Source: Hyphomicrobiales bacterium
GTDB lineage: Bacteria; Pseudomonadota; Alphaproteobacteria; Rhizobiales; Rhizobiaceae
Direction of reading: 5' to 3'
DNA: 64,000 bases
Assembly: GCA_900466005.1 (NCBI GenBank)
Contig: UEGQ01000003.1
Location: 666,832 to 730,831, forward strand
Under the pieces are notes generated by a model. The model was not told where the DNA came from and did not search any database. It saw only the letters and a list, made by a program, of their open reading frames with translations. Within the stretch, counting starts at the first letter, position 1; each line of letters begins with the position of its first letter. Shown here in pieces: positions 46,156-55,879 of the stretch. The position numbers and the translations under genes were made by a program.

Positions 46156-46205
46156 CATGCGCGAAATTTGGAGGACGGCATCGTGGCTCCTGCCGCGCCT
46201 TAAGC

Positions 46206-46898
46206 TCAGAGAGCGATCTCGGCCTCGAGCTCCGTTTCCTCGTCGCCGTCGAGGCAGAAGGGCCGGAAGCTCATCCGGTGCAGAAGGCAGGGGCCGTGGA
46301 GCGCGATCGCCATACGGTGTTTTTCGGTGCCGTAGCCGGCATGTGCCTCGAAGCCGTAATGCGGAAACACGCCCGCAGCGCGCGCCATCATGCGGTCGCG
46401 CGTGACCTTTGCGACGATCGAGGCGGCGGCGATCGAGAACGAACGCGCATCGCCCTTGACGACGGCCTTGCCGCGGCAGGAAAGCCCGTCCGGCACGTCA
46501 CGCCCGTCGGTGAGCACGAAGCCCGCCGGCAGCGCGAGCCCGGCTACGGCCCGCCGCATCGCGTCGAGGCTCGCCTTGCGGATGTCGCGGTTGTCGATGT
46601 GACGCGAACAGGACGAGGCGATGGAGACTGTCGCGCAGGAGAGAATCGTCTCGAACAGGGTTTCCCGCTGCGTGGCGGTCAGCTTCTTCGAATCGTTGAG
46701 ACCGGACGGAATGTTGTCAGGGTCGAGAATTACCGCTGCGGCGACAACCGGTCCGGCCAACGGTCCGCGGCCTGCCTCGTCGGTGCCGGCGATCCCGGAA
46801 TAGCCCTCGCGGATGGCCAACCGCTCCAGCTCGAAATCGGGTCCGGCTGGCAGGTCGGCGAAAAGGCCTGGAGAATCGGGCGGCGTGCGACGCTTCAT
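46206..46898 (-). CDS. rnhB: ribonuclease HII
   Basis: Removes ribonucleotides misincorporated in DNA and RNA from RNA-DNA hybrids. It has 230 residues. The active-site carboxylates are seen in '[20 protein letters not shown]' (Asp-Glu, about 37-55), '[11 protein letters not shown]' (Asp) and the Asp of '[21 protein letters not shown]'. The ending 'HRMSFRPF' region is typical of RNase HII. The ATG at 46898 begins the family N-terminal extension; the frame runs to 47114. It is downstream of the radical SAM gene on the same strand, about 220 bp apart, and convergent with the atp operon. Confidence 0.94.
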   Translation of the reverse strand: MKRRTPPDSPGLFADLPAGPDFELERLAIREGYSGIAGTDEAGRGPLAGPVVAAAVILDPDNIPSGLNDSKKLTATQRETLFETILSCATVSIASSCSRHIDNRDIRKASLDAMRRAVAGLALPAGFVLTDGRDVPDGLSCRGKAVVKGDARSFSIAAASIVAKVTRDRMMARAAGVFPHYGFEAHAGYGTEKHRMAIALHGPCLLHRMSFRPFCLDGDEETELEAEIAL

Positions 46899-47118
46899 GG
46901 CGGCAGTGATCGCACGCCGACCCGACTTCCTGCAAGTCCCCGGCCCGGATACGGGACAGTATATCCCGCATCCGGTGCGGCTCCGGGGACTTATCCGGCG
47001 CGTGGGGATAGGGGGCAACCCGCGCCGGAAAGCAAATGGCTGGCCCCAGGCGACGCGGAGGCGGCGTCGTCCGGGGCAGGGCACAGCGAGAAGGTCTCCC
47101 GCCACGCCGGACATCGTC

Positions 47119-48276
47119 TTAGAGCAGCGAGAGCTGCACGCCGCTTCCGTTCGGCGGTACGAAGAGGTCGTCGCGCAGCTGCATGCTGCGCCGCCCGAGC
47201 CCCAGCCGTTTCGTCGCCATCTCGAAGCGCCGGCTGATCTGCCAAGCGTAGGGACCTGCGCCCTTCATCCGCTTGCCGAACTCGGCATCGTAGTCCTTGC
47301 CGCCACGCATCGAGCGAACCAGCGACATCACGTGCCGGTAGCGGTCGGGATAGTTCTGCAGCAGCCAGTCGCGGAAAAGCGGACTTACTTCGAGCGGGAG
47401 GCGGAGCAGGACGTAGCTCGCTTCGCACGCGCCTGCGGCCTTGCCGGAATCGAGCACCCGTTCGATCTCGTGATCGTTGAGCGCGGGGATCACCGGTGCC
47501 ATCATCACCGCCGTAGGGATACCGGCTTCCGACAGCCGGCGGATCGCCTCGAGCCGACGGGTCGGGGTGGAGGCGCGCGGCTCCATGGTCCGCGCCAGCT
47601 TGTGGTCGAGGGTCGTCACCGAGATCGCGACCTTCGCCAGTCCCTTCTCGGCCATCGCCGCGAGGATGTCGATGTCGCGGGTGATCAGCGCCGACTTGGT
47701 GACGATGGCGACCGGATGGTTTGCCTTCTGCAAGACTTCGAGCACCTGCCGCATGATCCGCCACTCGCGTTCGATCGGCTGGTAGGGGTCGGTATTGGTG
47801 CCGATCGCGATCGTCCGCGGCTTGTAGCCGGGCTTGCCGAGTTCCCGTTCCAGGAGCCGCGGGGCATCCGGCTTGGCGAAGAGCTTGCTTTCGAAATCGA
47901 GACCCGCCGAGAGGCCCATATAGGCGTGTGTCGGCCGTGCGAAGCAGTAGATGCAGCCGTGCTCGCAACCGCGATAGGGATTCACCGAGCGATCGAAGGG
48001 AATGTCCGGCGACTCGTTGCGGGTGATCGCCGTGCGCGGCTTCTCCACCTGCACTTCCGTCCGGAACGGCGGCATGTCTTCGAGCGTCGTCCAGCCGTCG
48101 TCATAGGCGACCCGCTCGGTCGGCTCGAACCGGCCTCCTGGGTTCATGCCCGCGCCGCGCCCACGCCGCCGCTGGATGTCGACCCGAAGGCCCGACGCAT
48201 TCACCAGAGCATCGGCAATATCCGCCGTATTGGCAGGCTGGAAGGCAGCCTGCGCCACAAGAGACAATTCGTTCAT
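47119..48276 (-). CDS. PA0069-family radical SAM protein
   Basis: A 385-residue radical SAM enzyme. The cluster motif CxxxCxxC is in '[20 protein letters not shown]' (Cys at about 105, 109 and 112). '[20 protein letters not shown]' and '[20 protein letters not shown]' are hallmarks of the PA0069/Rv2578c group, which is related to spore photoproduct lyase. The reaction is unknown. A LexA box 60 bp upstream hints at a DNA-damage role. The start is ATG 48276 (GGAGCC upstream); the frame extends further, to 48870, opposite the glycosyltransferase-like gene. Confidence 0.92.
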   Translation of the reverse strand: MNELSLVAQAAFQPANTADIADALVNASGLRVDIQRRRGRGAGMNPGGRFEPTERVAYDDGWTTLEDMPPFRTEVQVEKPRTAITRNESPDIPFDRSVNPYRGCEHGCIYCFARPTHAYMGLSAGLDFESKLFAKPDAPRLLERELGKPGYKPRTIAIGTNTDPYQPIEREWRIMRQVLEVLQKANHPVAIVTKSALITRDIDILAAMAEKGLAKVAISVTTLDHKLARTMEPRASTPTRRLEAIRRLSEAGIPTAVMMAPVIPALNDHEIERVLDSGKAAGACEASYVLLRLPLEVSPLFRDWLLQNYPDRYRHVMSLVRSMRGGKDYDAEFGKRMKGAGPYAWQISRRFEMATKRLGLGRRSMQLRDDLFVPPNGSGVQLSLL

Positions 48277-48335
48277 TGTAGGCTCCAGAGGGGCCAGAGC
48301 CCCGTTCGATGAATAGATTCCTAGCGCGAAAAAGA

Positions 48336-48350
48336 GAACAATACAAGAAC
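48336..48350. promoter_or_regulatory. LexA (SOS) box, alphaproteobacterial type
   Basis: GAAC (48336-48339), seven bases, GAAC (48347-48350), which is GTTC-N7-GTTC on the minus strand, an exact match to the alphaproteobacterial LexA site. On the minus strand it overlaps a possible -35 (TTGTTC) of the radical SAM gene. The divergent gene starts 56 bp away and may also respond. Confidence 0.7.
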
Positions 48351-48405
48351 AAAAATGCGAAATGTCGCAGTGGCAATATTTTGGGCAAGGCGATAATGTC
48401 GTGCC

Positions 48406-48933
48406 ATGTTGACTGTCATCATGGAATGCCGGGACCAGGAACCGGAGCTTGCGCAGACGCTCGCCGTGCTCGTCGCCGGCGCGATCGACGGGCTCGTCAG
48501 CGATGTGGTCGTGCTCGACCATGGTTCGAGCGACGGAACGGCGCGATTGGCCGAGGCGGCTGGTTGCCGGTTTTATAGGCAATGGAACATGGCGGAGATC
48601 CTGAATGCCGCCCGCGGCGATTGGATTTTGCTGGTCGAGCCGGGTGCGCGACCGCAGAACGGCTGGATCGAGGAAATCTGTGAGTATGTCGCCTCGTCCC
48701 GCAAGCCGGCACAGTTCTCGGCGTCGCGCCTTCACCGCCGGCCGTTCTTGAAGCGGATCGGCCGTCGCCAGCCCCTGGAGCAGGGCCTGCTGATGACCAA
48801 GGGCGAGGCGCTCGCGGCGGCCACCTCCGGAGGCGACCTCGACAACATCGCCCGCGGCCGGAAGGCGCAACGGCTGTCGAGCGAACTCGTGCCGTCCTGG
48901 GTCGCAAGGCAGAACCGGCGCCCGACGGCGTGA
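48406..48933 (+). CDS. glycosyltransferase family 2-like protein
   Basis: A 175-residue protein with the start of a GT-A fold: 'MLTVIMECRDQEPELAQTLA', 'DVVVLDHGSSDGTARLAEAA' with the nucleotide-binding Asp, and 'AARGDWILLVEPGARPQNGW'. At about 175 residues it is shorter than most GT2 enzymes, and it lacks a visible acceptor domain and a catalytic ED or QxxRW motif. It may be a small transferase or a non-catalytic relative. It is divergent from the LexA-linked radical SAM gene and convergent with moaB. Confidence 0.75.
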   Translation: MLTVIMECRDQEPELAQTLAVLVAGAIDGLVSDVVVLDHGSSDGTARLAEAAGCRFYRQWNMAEILNAARGDWILLVEPGARPQNGWIEEICEYVASSRKPAQFSASRLHRRPFLKRIGRRQPLEQGLLMTKGEALAAATSGGDLDNIARGRKAQRLSSELVPSWVARQNRRPTA

Positions 48934-48958
48934 GTGGTCAAGGCGGTGGTCGGTCCGC

Positions 48959-49501
48959 TCAGCCGCGACGCAGATGCTCGTCGAGCCGCGGCATGATTTC
49001 CACGAAATTGCAGGGCATGTGGCGGTAGTCGAGCTGCCATTTCAGAATGCCGTCCCAGGCATCCTTGCAGGCGCCGGGCGAACCGGGCAGCACGAAGATA
49101 TAGGTGGCGTTGGCGACGCCGCCGGTCGCCCGCGACTGGATGGTCGAGGTGCCGATCTTGTCGTAGGAGAGCCGGTGGAAGACCTCGGAGAAGCCGTCCA
49201 TCCGCTTCTCGAACAGTGGCTCCAGCGCCTCCGGTGTCACGTCGCGGCCGGTGAAGCCGGTTCCGCCCGTGGTGATGACGACGTCGATCTCCTGCGACAG
49301 CGTCCAGGCCTGCACCTGGTTGTAGATACGGTCGCGGTCGTCCGGAACGATCGCCCGATCGACCAGTCGGTGGCCGGCCTCGGTGATCCGTGAAACGAGC
49401 GTGTCGCCCGACTTGTCATCGGCCGGCGTGCGCGTATCCGAAACCGTGAGGACCGCGATCCCGACGGGGATGAAGGGGCGCGTCTCGTCGATCCGGTTCA
49501 T
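48959..49501 (-). CDS. moaB: molybdenum cofactor biosynthesis protein MoaB
   Basis: A 180-residue MoaB/MogA-family protein, thought to adenylylate molybdopterin in molybdenum cofactor synthesis. The family motifs are 'GIAVLTVSDTRTPADDKSGD' (about 14-33), 'DVVITTGGTGFTGRDVTPEA' (about 73-92) and 'VFVLPGSPGACKDAWDGIL' type segment (about 135-153). The ATG at 49501 overlaps the ispE stop by 4 bp, so it is the last gene of the TPR-ispE-moaB operon. No other moa gene is nearby. Confidence 0.94.
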   Translation of the reverse strand: MNRIDETRPFIPVGIAVLTVSDTRTPADDKSGDTLVSRITEAGHRLVDRAIVPDDRDRIYNQVQAWTLSQEIDVVITTGGTGFTGRDVTPEALEPLFEKRMDGFSEVFHRLSYDKIGTSTIQSRATGGVANATYIFVLPGSPGACKDAWDGILKWQLDYRHMPCNFVEIMPRLDEHLRRG

Positions 49502-50415
49502 GGGCTGTCTCCTGCAACGGTTCTGGTTGCGTCAAAATACCAGTGCGGCTCTTGTTGCGAAAGGTGGCGGGCGGCGGCTTCGGCCGCGGCATAATCGCCG
49601 TAGAGGCCGAAGCAGGTTGCCCCCGAGCCGGACATCCGGACGAGATCGGCGCCACTCTCCGCGAGCAGGTCACAAAGCGTGCCGATCTCGGGAATAAGGG
49701 CGCGCGCCGGCGCTTCGAGATCGTTGCGGAGCGCGGAGAGCCACGCGATCCACGCTTTGCGGTCCACGACCTGCGGCGGCGAAGAAATCGGCGGATTGTC
49801 CCTCCTGTCGAGCCGGCGGAAGACCTCCGGCGTCGAGACCGCTTTCAGCGGATTGGCGAGCACCATTGCGAAGGACGGCATGTGGGAAAGGGGCGTGATC
49901 GCCTCGCCGACGCCGCCCGCGCGAAGCGGCCGCGACTTCAGGCACATCGGAACGTCGGCCCCGAGACGCAGCGCGATCGCCGCCAGTTCGTCCGCGGGCA
50001 GCTCCACATCCCACAGCCGGAGAAGGCCGCGCAACGTCGCCGCGGCGTCGGCCGAGCCGCCGCCGATGCCGGAAGCGATCGGCAGGTTCTTTTCGAGCGC
50101 GATTTCGACGGGGCGCGTTTCCAGACCACGGTCGCGCAATGCCCCGCGCATGAGGTCGCGCGCCTTCACCACGAGATTGTCGCCGGTTCCTTTCGGATCG
50201 GCAGCAAGCGCAGCGCCGAAGCGGCCGGAGAGCGTAAGGCCGTCCTCGTCCGCGGCGGCAAAGGTCAGCCGGTCGCCCGTTTCCGCGAAGGTCACGATGC
50301 TGTCGAGCAGGTGGTAGCCGTCATCGCGCCGCCCGGTGACGTGCAGCGCGAGGTTGATCTTGGCCGGCGCCGCCTCGACGATCCCGGCGGAGATCACAGG
50401 TCCGGCGGACGACAT
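49498..50415 (-). CDS. ispE: 4-diphosphocytidyl-2-C-methyl-D-erythritol kinase
   Basis: The fourth enzyme of the MEP isoprenoid pathway: it phosphorylates CDP-methylerythritol with ATP. It has 305 residues and the GHMP kinase fold. 'EAAPAKINLALHVTGRRDDG' (about 14-33) holds the catalytic Lys region. The phosphate-binding loop is 'LPIASGIGGGSADAAATLRG' (about 104-123), and the C-terminal motif is 'ADLVRMSGSGATCFGLYG' (about 260). It starts 3 bp after the TPR gene stop. The overlap with moaB and tight spacing indicate one transcript. Confidence 0.96.
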   Translation of the reverse strand: MSSAGPVISAGIVEAAPAKINLALHVTGRRDDGYHLLDSIVTFAETGDRLTFAAADEDGLTLSGRFGAALAADPKGTGDNLVVKARDLMRGALRDRGLETRPVEIALEKNLPIASGIGGGSADAAATLRGLLRLWDVELPADELAAIALRLGADVPMCLKSRPLRAGGVGEAITPLSHMPSFAMVLANPLKAVSTPEVFRRLDRRDNPPISSPPQVVDRKAWIAWLSALRNDLEAPARALIPEIGTLCDLLAESGADLVRMSGSGATCFGLYGDYAAAEAAARHLSQQEPHWYFDATRTVAGDSP

Positions 50416-50418
50416 GGA

Positions 50419-52239
50419 TTACGACTTCTTGTCGACTTCCGTCCGCGGCGGTTCGGGATCGGCTTCCGGGGCTGCCTTCGCCGCGTCGGCGGCGAGCGGC
50501 GGCAGGCCCTTGTCGATCTTCGCCTGGATCTTGGCGATCTGGTCCTTCTCCGGATCGGAGGCGAGCGCGCGCTTCCATTGATAGGTGGCTTCGAGCTTGC
50601 GCCCGACGCGCCAGTAGGCGTCGCCCAGATGGTCGTTGATCGTCGCGTCGCCGGCCTTCAGTTCGGCCGCCCGCTCCAGCTCGGTCACGGCCTCGTCGAA
50701 CCGGTTCATGCGGAAATAGGCCCAGCCGAGCGAGTCGACGATGTAGCCGTCGTCGGGCCTGAGCTCGACCGCCTTGCGGATCATCTCGAGGCCTTCGCCG
50801 AGATTGCGGTTCATGTCGACCCAGGAATAGCCGAGATAGTTGAGCACCTGCGGCTGGTCGGGGTTGAGCTCGAGCGCCTTGCGGAAATTGGGCTCCGCCT
50901 TTTCCCACTGCTTCAGCCGCTCATAGGCGATGCCGCGCTGGAAGAAGACCGACCAGTCCCCGCGGCTCGGCTTCGGACCGATCGCCGCGACCGCCTTGTC
51001 GTAGTTGTCGGCCATGGCCGCGTAGTCCTTGGCTTCGGAAAGCACGCTGCCGTAGGCGAGATAGCTGCGGATGTCGCTCGGGTCGGAATCGATCAGCGAC
51101 TTCAAGTGCTTGCGTGCCTCGTCCACCTTGCCGGTCTCGGCGAGCGTCAGGCCGAGCTGCAGTTCGGAGATCCGCCGCATCGGCGAGGTTTCCGGGACCT
51201 GGCGGTAAAAGCCGATCGCCCGTTCCGGCCGTTCGAGCTTTTCGGCGAGACCGCCGAGCAGGATCAGCGTGTCGGCGCTCTTCGGCTCCAGGGCATGCGC
51301 GAGCTGCAGGTACAGCGTCACCGTCTCCTCGGCGCCGTCGCGGTTCAGTGCGCCGCCGATCGAAAAGAGAACGCCAGCCGCACCTTCGGTCGCGCTCGTC
51401 ACCACCGGTTCGACAGGTTCTCCCTTGGAGATATGGTCGCGCAGCGCCTTGAAGGGCGCGAAATTCCCGACGAGGGCGTCACCGGCGGCGATCGCGTCGA
51501 GCGCCTTCTGCTTGTTGCCCTGCTTGGCTTCGAGTGCGGCAAGCGACATAACCGCGCGGACGAAGGTGTCGGGCGCGGTGGCACCACCCTCGCGGTCGGT
51601 CACCGCCTCGTTGAGGTTGCGCCGCGCGGCGTCGGTATCCCCGGTCAGGAGCGCGATCACGCCGGCATTGTAGCGCTTGAAAATGCCGTACCAGTCGGGG
51701 CCTTCGAGGCCTTCCACCATGGCGAGCGCCTTCTTGCCCTCGCCGGCGCCGACCTTCGTCCAGGCGACCAGAAGCGAATTCATCAGCCGGTCCAGATCGT
51801 TCGGACCCTGGTATTTCAGGATTTTCTCCGCGGTGGTGAATTCGCGGCTGCGGATCGCGTCGAGGCCGCGGGCGACCGTCGTCACCCGTTCGACGGCAAC
51901 GTCGTTCTTCAGGTCGTTGGCGAATTTCACGCCCTCGTCGAAATCGCCGTTCATGAACAGCGCGATCATCAGCCGTTCGCGGATCTCGACGTCGCCGGGG
52001 GCGAGTGCCAGTGCCTTCTTGTAGAGCGGAATGGCGACGTCATAGTCTCGTTCCGCGTCGGCCACCCGACCCGCGAGGAACGCGCCGGAGAAGGTGTCGA
52101 CCATACCGGGATCGAATGTCTCCCCCTCGGCAGCGGGAGCGGTTTCCGTCTGCGCACTCGCAACCATGCCGGGCGAAAGCGACAGCAGGAGCGCAACGGC
52201 GGTCCCGGAAATGAGACGAAGGGCAAGACTTTGCCGCAT
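50419..52239 (-). CDS. exported tetratricopeptide-repeat protein
   Basis: A 606-residue protein with a signal peptide ('LALRLISGTAVALLLSLSPG', about 4-30) and many TPR-like helical repeats. These are clearest at about 50-120 ('DYDVAIPLYKKALALAPGDV') and about 440-560 ('KQWEKAEPNFRKALELNPDQ', 'GEGLEMIRKAVELRPDDGYI', 'RFDEAVTELERAAELKAGDA'). The tail is Pro/Ala/Glu-rich. TPRs bind proteins, so it may be an envelope assembly or lipoprotein-type adaptor, but nothing here specifies the partner. ATG 52239 (AAAGG upstream) is used; a TTG six codons earlier is possible. It is first in the operon with ispE and moaB. Confidence 0.9.
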   Translation of the reverse strand: MRQSLALRLISGTAVALLLSLSPGMVASAQTETAPAAEGETFDPGMVDTFSGAFLAGRVADAERDYDVAIPLYKKALALAPGDVEIRERLMIALFMNGDFDEGVKFANDLKNDVAVERVTTVARGLDAIRSREFTTAEKILKYQGPNDLDRLMNSLLVAWTKVGAGEGKKALAMVEGLEGPDWYGIFKRYNAGVIALLTGDTDAARRNLNEAVTDREGGATAPDTFVRAVMSLAALEAKQGNKQKALDAIAAGDALVGNFAPFKALRDHISKGEPVEPVVTSATEGAAGVLFSIGGALNRDGAEETVTLYLQLAHALEPKSADTLILLGGLAEKLERPERAIGFYRQVPETSPMRRISELQLGLTLAETGKVDEARKHLKSLIDSDPSDIRSYLAYGSVLSEAKDYAAMADNYDKAVAAIGPKPSRGDWSVFFQRGIAYERLKQWEKAEPNFRKALELNPDQPQVLNYLGYSWVDMNRNLGEGLEMIRKAVELRPDDGYIVDSLGWAYFRMNRFDEAVTELERAAELKAGDATINDHLGDAYWRVGRKLEATYQWKRALASDPEKDQIAKIQAKIDKGLPPLAADAAKAAPEADPEPPRTEVDKKS

Positions 52240-52359
52240 GAACGAGCCTTTCAACAAAGATAGCCGGAACGATCCGGCCGAAAACTGTCATCCGTCGAGA
52301 CGATTCACGCACAGAATGGCTTTTTTGGAGCAGAGCCGCAAGGCAATGCCGGTCGCCCG

Positions 52360-53376
52360 TCAATTGACCCGTGCGATGCAGAAATCGATTACGTCCAGCA
52401 GTGCCGATTTCCATGCGGTGTCCGGCAGCGGCGCCAGAGCGTCACGGGCGATCGTGCCGTAGTGCAGCGCGCGCGTGATGGTGTCGTTGAGGCCGCCGTA
52501 CTTGGAAATGAGGCCGAGCGCCTTTTCGAGCCGCGCATCGTCGTTCTGGCCGCCCTCGATCGCCTCGCGCCAGAATTCCCGTTCCGCCTGCGTGCCGCGG
52601 CGATAGGCGAGGATGACCGGCAGGGTGATCTTGCCCTCGCGGAAATCGTCACCGACGTTCTTGCCGAGTTCGGAGGCCTTGCCGCCGTAGTCGAGCGCGT
52701 CATCAACGAGCTGGAAGGCGAGGCCGAGATTCATGCCGTAGGATTTCAGCGCGTTTCGCCCCGCGCGGTCGGCGCCGGCGATGATCGGGCCGACTTCGGC
52801 CGCGGCCGCAAAGAGCGCCGCCGTCTTGGCGCGGATCACCTGGAGATAGTCGTCTTCCGTCGTTTCCATGTTCTTGGCGACGGAAAGCTGCAGTACCTCG
52901 CCCTCGGCGATGATCGAGGCTGCGGCGGAGAGCACGTCGAGCGCTTCCAGCGAGCCGACCTCGACCATCATGCGGAAGGCCTGTCCGAGCAGGAAGTCGC
53001 CGACCAGCACGCTCGCCTGGTTTCCCCAGATCATGCGCGCCGTGGACTTTCCGCGGCGCAGGTCGCTCTCGTCGACCACGTCGTCGTGGAGCAGCGTTGC
53101 CGTGTGCATGAATTCGACGCTGGTCGCGAGCTTCACGTCGCCGTCGCCGGCATAGTCGAACATCGCCGCGGAGGCGAGCGTCAGCATCGGGCGCAGACGC
53201 TTTCCACCGGACGAGATCAGGTGGTTGGCGACTTCGGGAATCATCTGTACGTCGGAACCGGCCTTCGAGAGGATCAACTGGTTGACCCGTTCCATGCCGG
53301 CCTTGGTGAGGTCGACCAGCGGCTTGACGGACGCCTGTTTGTTTTTGCTTTCCTCAAGCGGTATGACTACGCCCAA
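52360..53376 (-). CDS. trans-polyprenyl diphosphate synthase (octaprenyl/decaprenyl type)
   Basis: Makes the long isoprenoid chain of ubiquinone. It has 338 residues. The first aspartate-rich motif is 'LLHDDVVDESDLRRGKSTA' (about residue 98), the second is 'LAFQLVDDALDYGG' (about 227), with 'SSGGKRLRPMLTLASA' (about 57) before them. In alphaproteobacteria the product is usually the C50 decaprenyl chain; length cannot be read here. The start is taken as TTG 53376 ('MGVVIPLEES'), with CAGGAG 9 bp upstream; a TTG at 53397 is an alternative. It is divergent from the DUF2007 gene. Confidence 0.93.
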   Translation of the reverse strand: MGVVIPLEESKNKQASVKPLVDLTKAGMERVNQLILSKAGSDVQMIPEVANHLISSGGKRLRPMLTLASAAMFDYAGDGDVKLATSVEFMHTATLLHDDVVDESDLRRGKSTARMIWGNQASVLVGDFLLGQAFRMMVEVGSLEALDVLSAAASIIAEGEVLQLSVAKNMETTEDDYLQVIRAKTAALFAAAAEVGPIIAGADRAGRNALKSYGMNLGLAFQLVDDALDYGGKASELGKNVGDDFREGKITLPVILAYRRGTQAEREFWREAIEGGQNDDARLEKALGLISKYGGLNDTITRALHYGTIARDALAPLPDTAWKSALLDVIDFCIARVN

Positions 53377-53483
53377 CGCACCGGACTCCTGTTTCAAAGC
53401 TGGCCGACCATAAAAAGTGGCGCCTGCGACGGCAAGAGGCGAAATGGCCCCACGCGCTCTAATCGGCGAGGTTTTTTAGCAAA

Positions 53484-53714
53484 ATGTACGAGATGATCCG
53501 TAGCAACGATCCGGTCCTGCTGTCCTTCGCCGAAAGCCTGATGAAGGATGCCGGAATCGCCTGCATGGTCGCCGACCAGTCGATGAGCGTGCTCGAAGGA
53601 TCGCTCGGCATGCTGCCGCGCCGGCTGCTGGTCGAGGAGGGCAGGGCGGACGAGGCGCGTGAGATCCTCGTCGGCGCCGGCCTCGCAGACGAGCTGCGCG
53701 AAGAGAAGGATTGA
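53484..53714 (+). CDS. DUF2007 family small protein
   Basis: A 76-residue protein of the DUF2007 'putative signal transducing protein' family: 'RSNDPVLLSFAESLMKDAGI', then 'LPRRLLVEEGRADEAREIL'. The fold is a small ferredoxin-like alpha/beta unit; function unknown. It sits 4 bp before a methyltransferase gene, so the pair is likely co-expressed. Confidence 0.88.
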   Translation: MYEMIRSNDPVLLSFAESLMKDAGIACMVADQSMSVLEGSLGMLPRRLLVEEGRADEAREILVGAGLADELREEKD

Positions 53715-53718
53715 TCCG

Positions 53719-54507
53719 ATGACGGTTGCCACAGAGGTCGTCGAGACGGTCGACGCCTTCCATCGCGGCCGCTTTCATCTCGTGCAGCCGAAGGGGCGCG
53801 GCCATCGCGCCGGCATGGACGCGATGCTGCTGGCAGCGCTCGTCGACCATGCCGGTCCCTTCCGGCTCGCCGACCTCGGCGCCGGCGCCGGCGCCGCGGG
53901 GCTTGCGGTCGCCGCCCGGCTTGCGGAGGCGCGGGTCACGCTCGTCGAACGTTCGGCGGAAATGCTCGCCTATGCCGCAAAAAGCCTCGCGCTGCCGGAA
54001 AACGCCGCGATCACCCCGCGCGTCGATCTCGTCGAGGCCGACGTGACGCTGGCGGGAAGGGCGAGGGTCGCGGCGGGACTTGCCGACGACAGCTTCCACC
54101 ATGTGATCATGAACCCGCCCTTCAACGACGGGCGCGACCGCCGCACGCCTGACAGCTTGAAGGCGGAAGCCCATGCCATGACCGGCGGGCTCTTCGAAGC
54201 GTGGATTCGCACGGCGGGTGCGATCATGGTGCCCGGCGGACAGTTGTCGCTGATTGCCCGCCCGGAATCGGTTGCCGAGATCATCGATGCATGCGGCCGT
54301 CGCTTCGGCGGCATCGAGATCACACCGGTCTATCCGCGCACCGGCGAGAATGCGGTGCGTATCCTGGTGACGGCGATCAAGGGGTCCCGGGCACGGCTGG
54401 CGTTTCGCTCGCCGCTCCTCATGCACGACGATCCTCAGAGCCACGCCTTCTCGGCGGACGTCGACGACCTGAACAACGGTCGCAGGGCTTATCCGCGGAA
54501 AGGCTGA
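53719..54507 (+). CDS. TrmN6-like SAM-dependent methyltransferase
   Basis: A 262-residue class I methyltransferase. The opening 'GRFHLVQPKGRGHRAGMDAM' is like the tRNA1(Val) adenine-37-N6 methyltransferase, the SAM motif is 'LADLGAGAGAAGLAVAARL' (about 52-70), and the catalytic N-P-P-F is in 'HVIMNPPFNDGRDRRTPDSL' (about 131-150), typical of amino-group methylases. The substrate could be tRNA or a related RNA. It is linked to DUF2007 upstream and convergent with mntH. Confidence 0.85.
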   Translation: MTVATEVVETVDAFHRGRFHLVQPKGRGHRAGMDAMLLAALVDHAGPFRLADLGAGAGAAGLAVAARLAEARVTLVERSAEMLAYAAKSLALPENAAITPRVDLVEADVTLAGRARVAAGLADDSFHHVIMNPPFNDGRDRRTPDSLKAEAHAMTGGLFEAWIRTAGAIMVPGGQLSLIARPESVAEIIDACGRRFGGIEITPVYPRTGENAVRILVTAIKGSRARLAFRSPLLMHDDPQSHAFSADVDDLNNGRRAYPRKG

Positions 54508-54521
54508 CAGCGGGCCGGTCG

Positions 54522-55868
54522 TCACCCGATGAGGAAGTCGGAGGCGAGCTTCAGGTTCAGCACCGTGATGAGGAACGCCATCGCAAGTGCCACCATGGTC
54601 AGCCAGCGGGGCGCCACGAGTTCGCCCATCTTGCGCCGGTTGGCCGTGATCAGCACCAGCGGGAAGACGGCGAACGGCAATTGCAGGCTGAGCACGACCT
54701 GGCTCAGGATCAGCAGCTCGCCGGTGCCGCGCTCGCCGTACCAGATGGCGACGAACGCCGCCGGCACGATCGCCAGTGCGCGGGTGGCGAGTCTTCGGAT
54801 CCACGGTTTCAGCCGCATCCGCACGAAGCCTTCCATGACGATCTGGCCGGCGAGCGTCGCCGTCGCCGTCGAGTTGAGGCCACTGCACAGAAGCGCGATG
54901 CCGAAGAGGAGAGGCGCCACGGTCGACCCGAGGAGCGGGGCGAGCAGTGCATGCGCGTCGCCGAGTTCGGCGATCCCGACGTTGCCGGAGGTGTGGAAGG
55001 CGGCCGCGGAGAGGATGAGGATCGCCGCATTGACGAGGAGCGCGAAGAACAGCGCCAGCGTGGAATCGATGGTGGCGAAGGAGAGCGCCTCGCGCCGGCC
55101 CTTGGGGCTCGAATCGTATTTGCGCGTCTGCACGATCCCGGAGTGGAGATAGAGATTGTGCGGCATGACGGTCGCGCCGAGAATGCCGATGGCGATATAG
55201 AGCATCTGCGGATCGGCGATGATCCGGGCAGAGGGCAGGAATCCGCGGACGACCGCGCCGACCTCCGGTTCGGCGAGCCAGAGCTGGATGGCGAAGCTCG
55301 CGCCGATGACGGCGGTGAGCGTGATGACGAAGGCTTCGACCCACCGGAAGCCGAGCCGCTGCAGCAGCAGGACGAGGAAGACGTCGCTTGCCGTTACGAC
55401 GACGCCGATCTCGATCGGCATGCCGAAGATGAGCTTGAGGCCGATCGCGGTGCCGATCACCTCGGCGAGGTCCGTGGCGATGATGGCGATCTCGGCGAGG
55501 ACCCAGAGACTGTGGGATACCCATTGTGGATAGGAGTCGCGGCAGGCGCGCGCAAGGTCGCGGTCGGTGGCGATGGCGAGCCGCGCGGCCAGCGATTGCA
55601 GGAACATCGCCATGACGCTGGAGAGGAGGACGACAACCAGCAGCGCGTAGCCGTAGCGCGCGCCGCCCGAAAGGGATGTGGCCCAGTTGCCCGGGTCCAT
55701 GTAGCCGACCGCGACCAGATATCCGGGGCCGAGGAACGCCAGCGCCCGCCGCCAGAACGGCCGGCTGCTGCGGACCTCGATCGAGCCGTGGATCTCCGAA
55801 AGCGCCGGTTCGCCGCGCTCGCTACGCCATCCGGGCGACTGCGTCGGTTGCGCTGCCGTTTCAGTCAT
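54522..55868 (-). CDS. mntH: MntH, Nramp-family Mn2+/H+ symporter
   Basis: A 448-residue inner-membrane transporter with eleven predicted helices. The metal-binding Asp-Pro-Gly-Asn is in '[20 protein letters not shown]' (about 54-73), and helix 6 '[20 protein letters not shown]' (about 230-249) has the Met-Pro-His. By family it takes up Mn2+ (and Fe2+). The ATG at 55868 has AAGGAAG upstream. A 7-bp inverted repeat lies just above the start. Rhizobial mntH genes are usually controlled by the Fur homologue Mur, and the dyad is a candidate, though it is not a proven Mur box. Confidence 0.94.
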   Translation of the reverse strand: MTETAAQPTQSPGWRSERGEPALSEIHGSIEVRSSRPFWRRALAFLGPGYLVAVGYMDPGNWATSLSGGARYGYALLVVVLLSSVMAMFLQSLAARLAIATDRDLARACRDSYPQWVSHSLWVLAEIAIIATDLAEVIGTAIGLKLIFGMPIEIGVVVTASDVFLVLLLQRLGFRWVEAFVITLTAVIGASFAIQLWLAEPEVGAVVRGFLPSARIIADPQMLYIAIGILGATVMPHNLYLHSGIVQTRKYDSSPKGRREALSFATIDSTLALFFALLVNAAILILSAAAFHTSGNVGIAELGDAHALLAPLLGSTVAPLLFGIALLCSGLNSTATATLAGQIVMEGFVRMRLKPWIRRLATRALAIVPAAFVAIWYGERGTGELLILSQVVLSLQLPFAVFPLVLITANRRKMGELVAPRWLTMVALAMAFLITVLNLKLASDFLIG

Positions 55869-55879
55869 CCCGCTTCCTT

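Noticed and set aside
49543..52263. 906-codon plus-strand open frame opposite ispE and the TPR gene
   Set aside because: Antisense shadow; the minus-strand genes have motifs, signal peptide and tight operon spacing.
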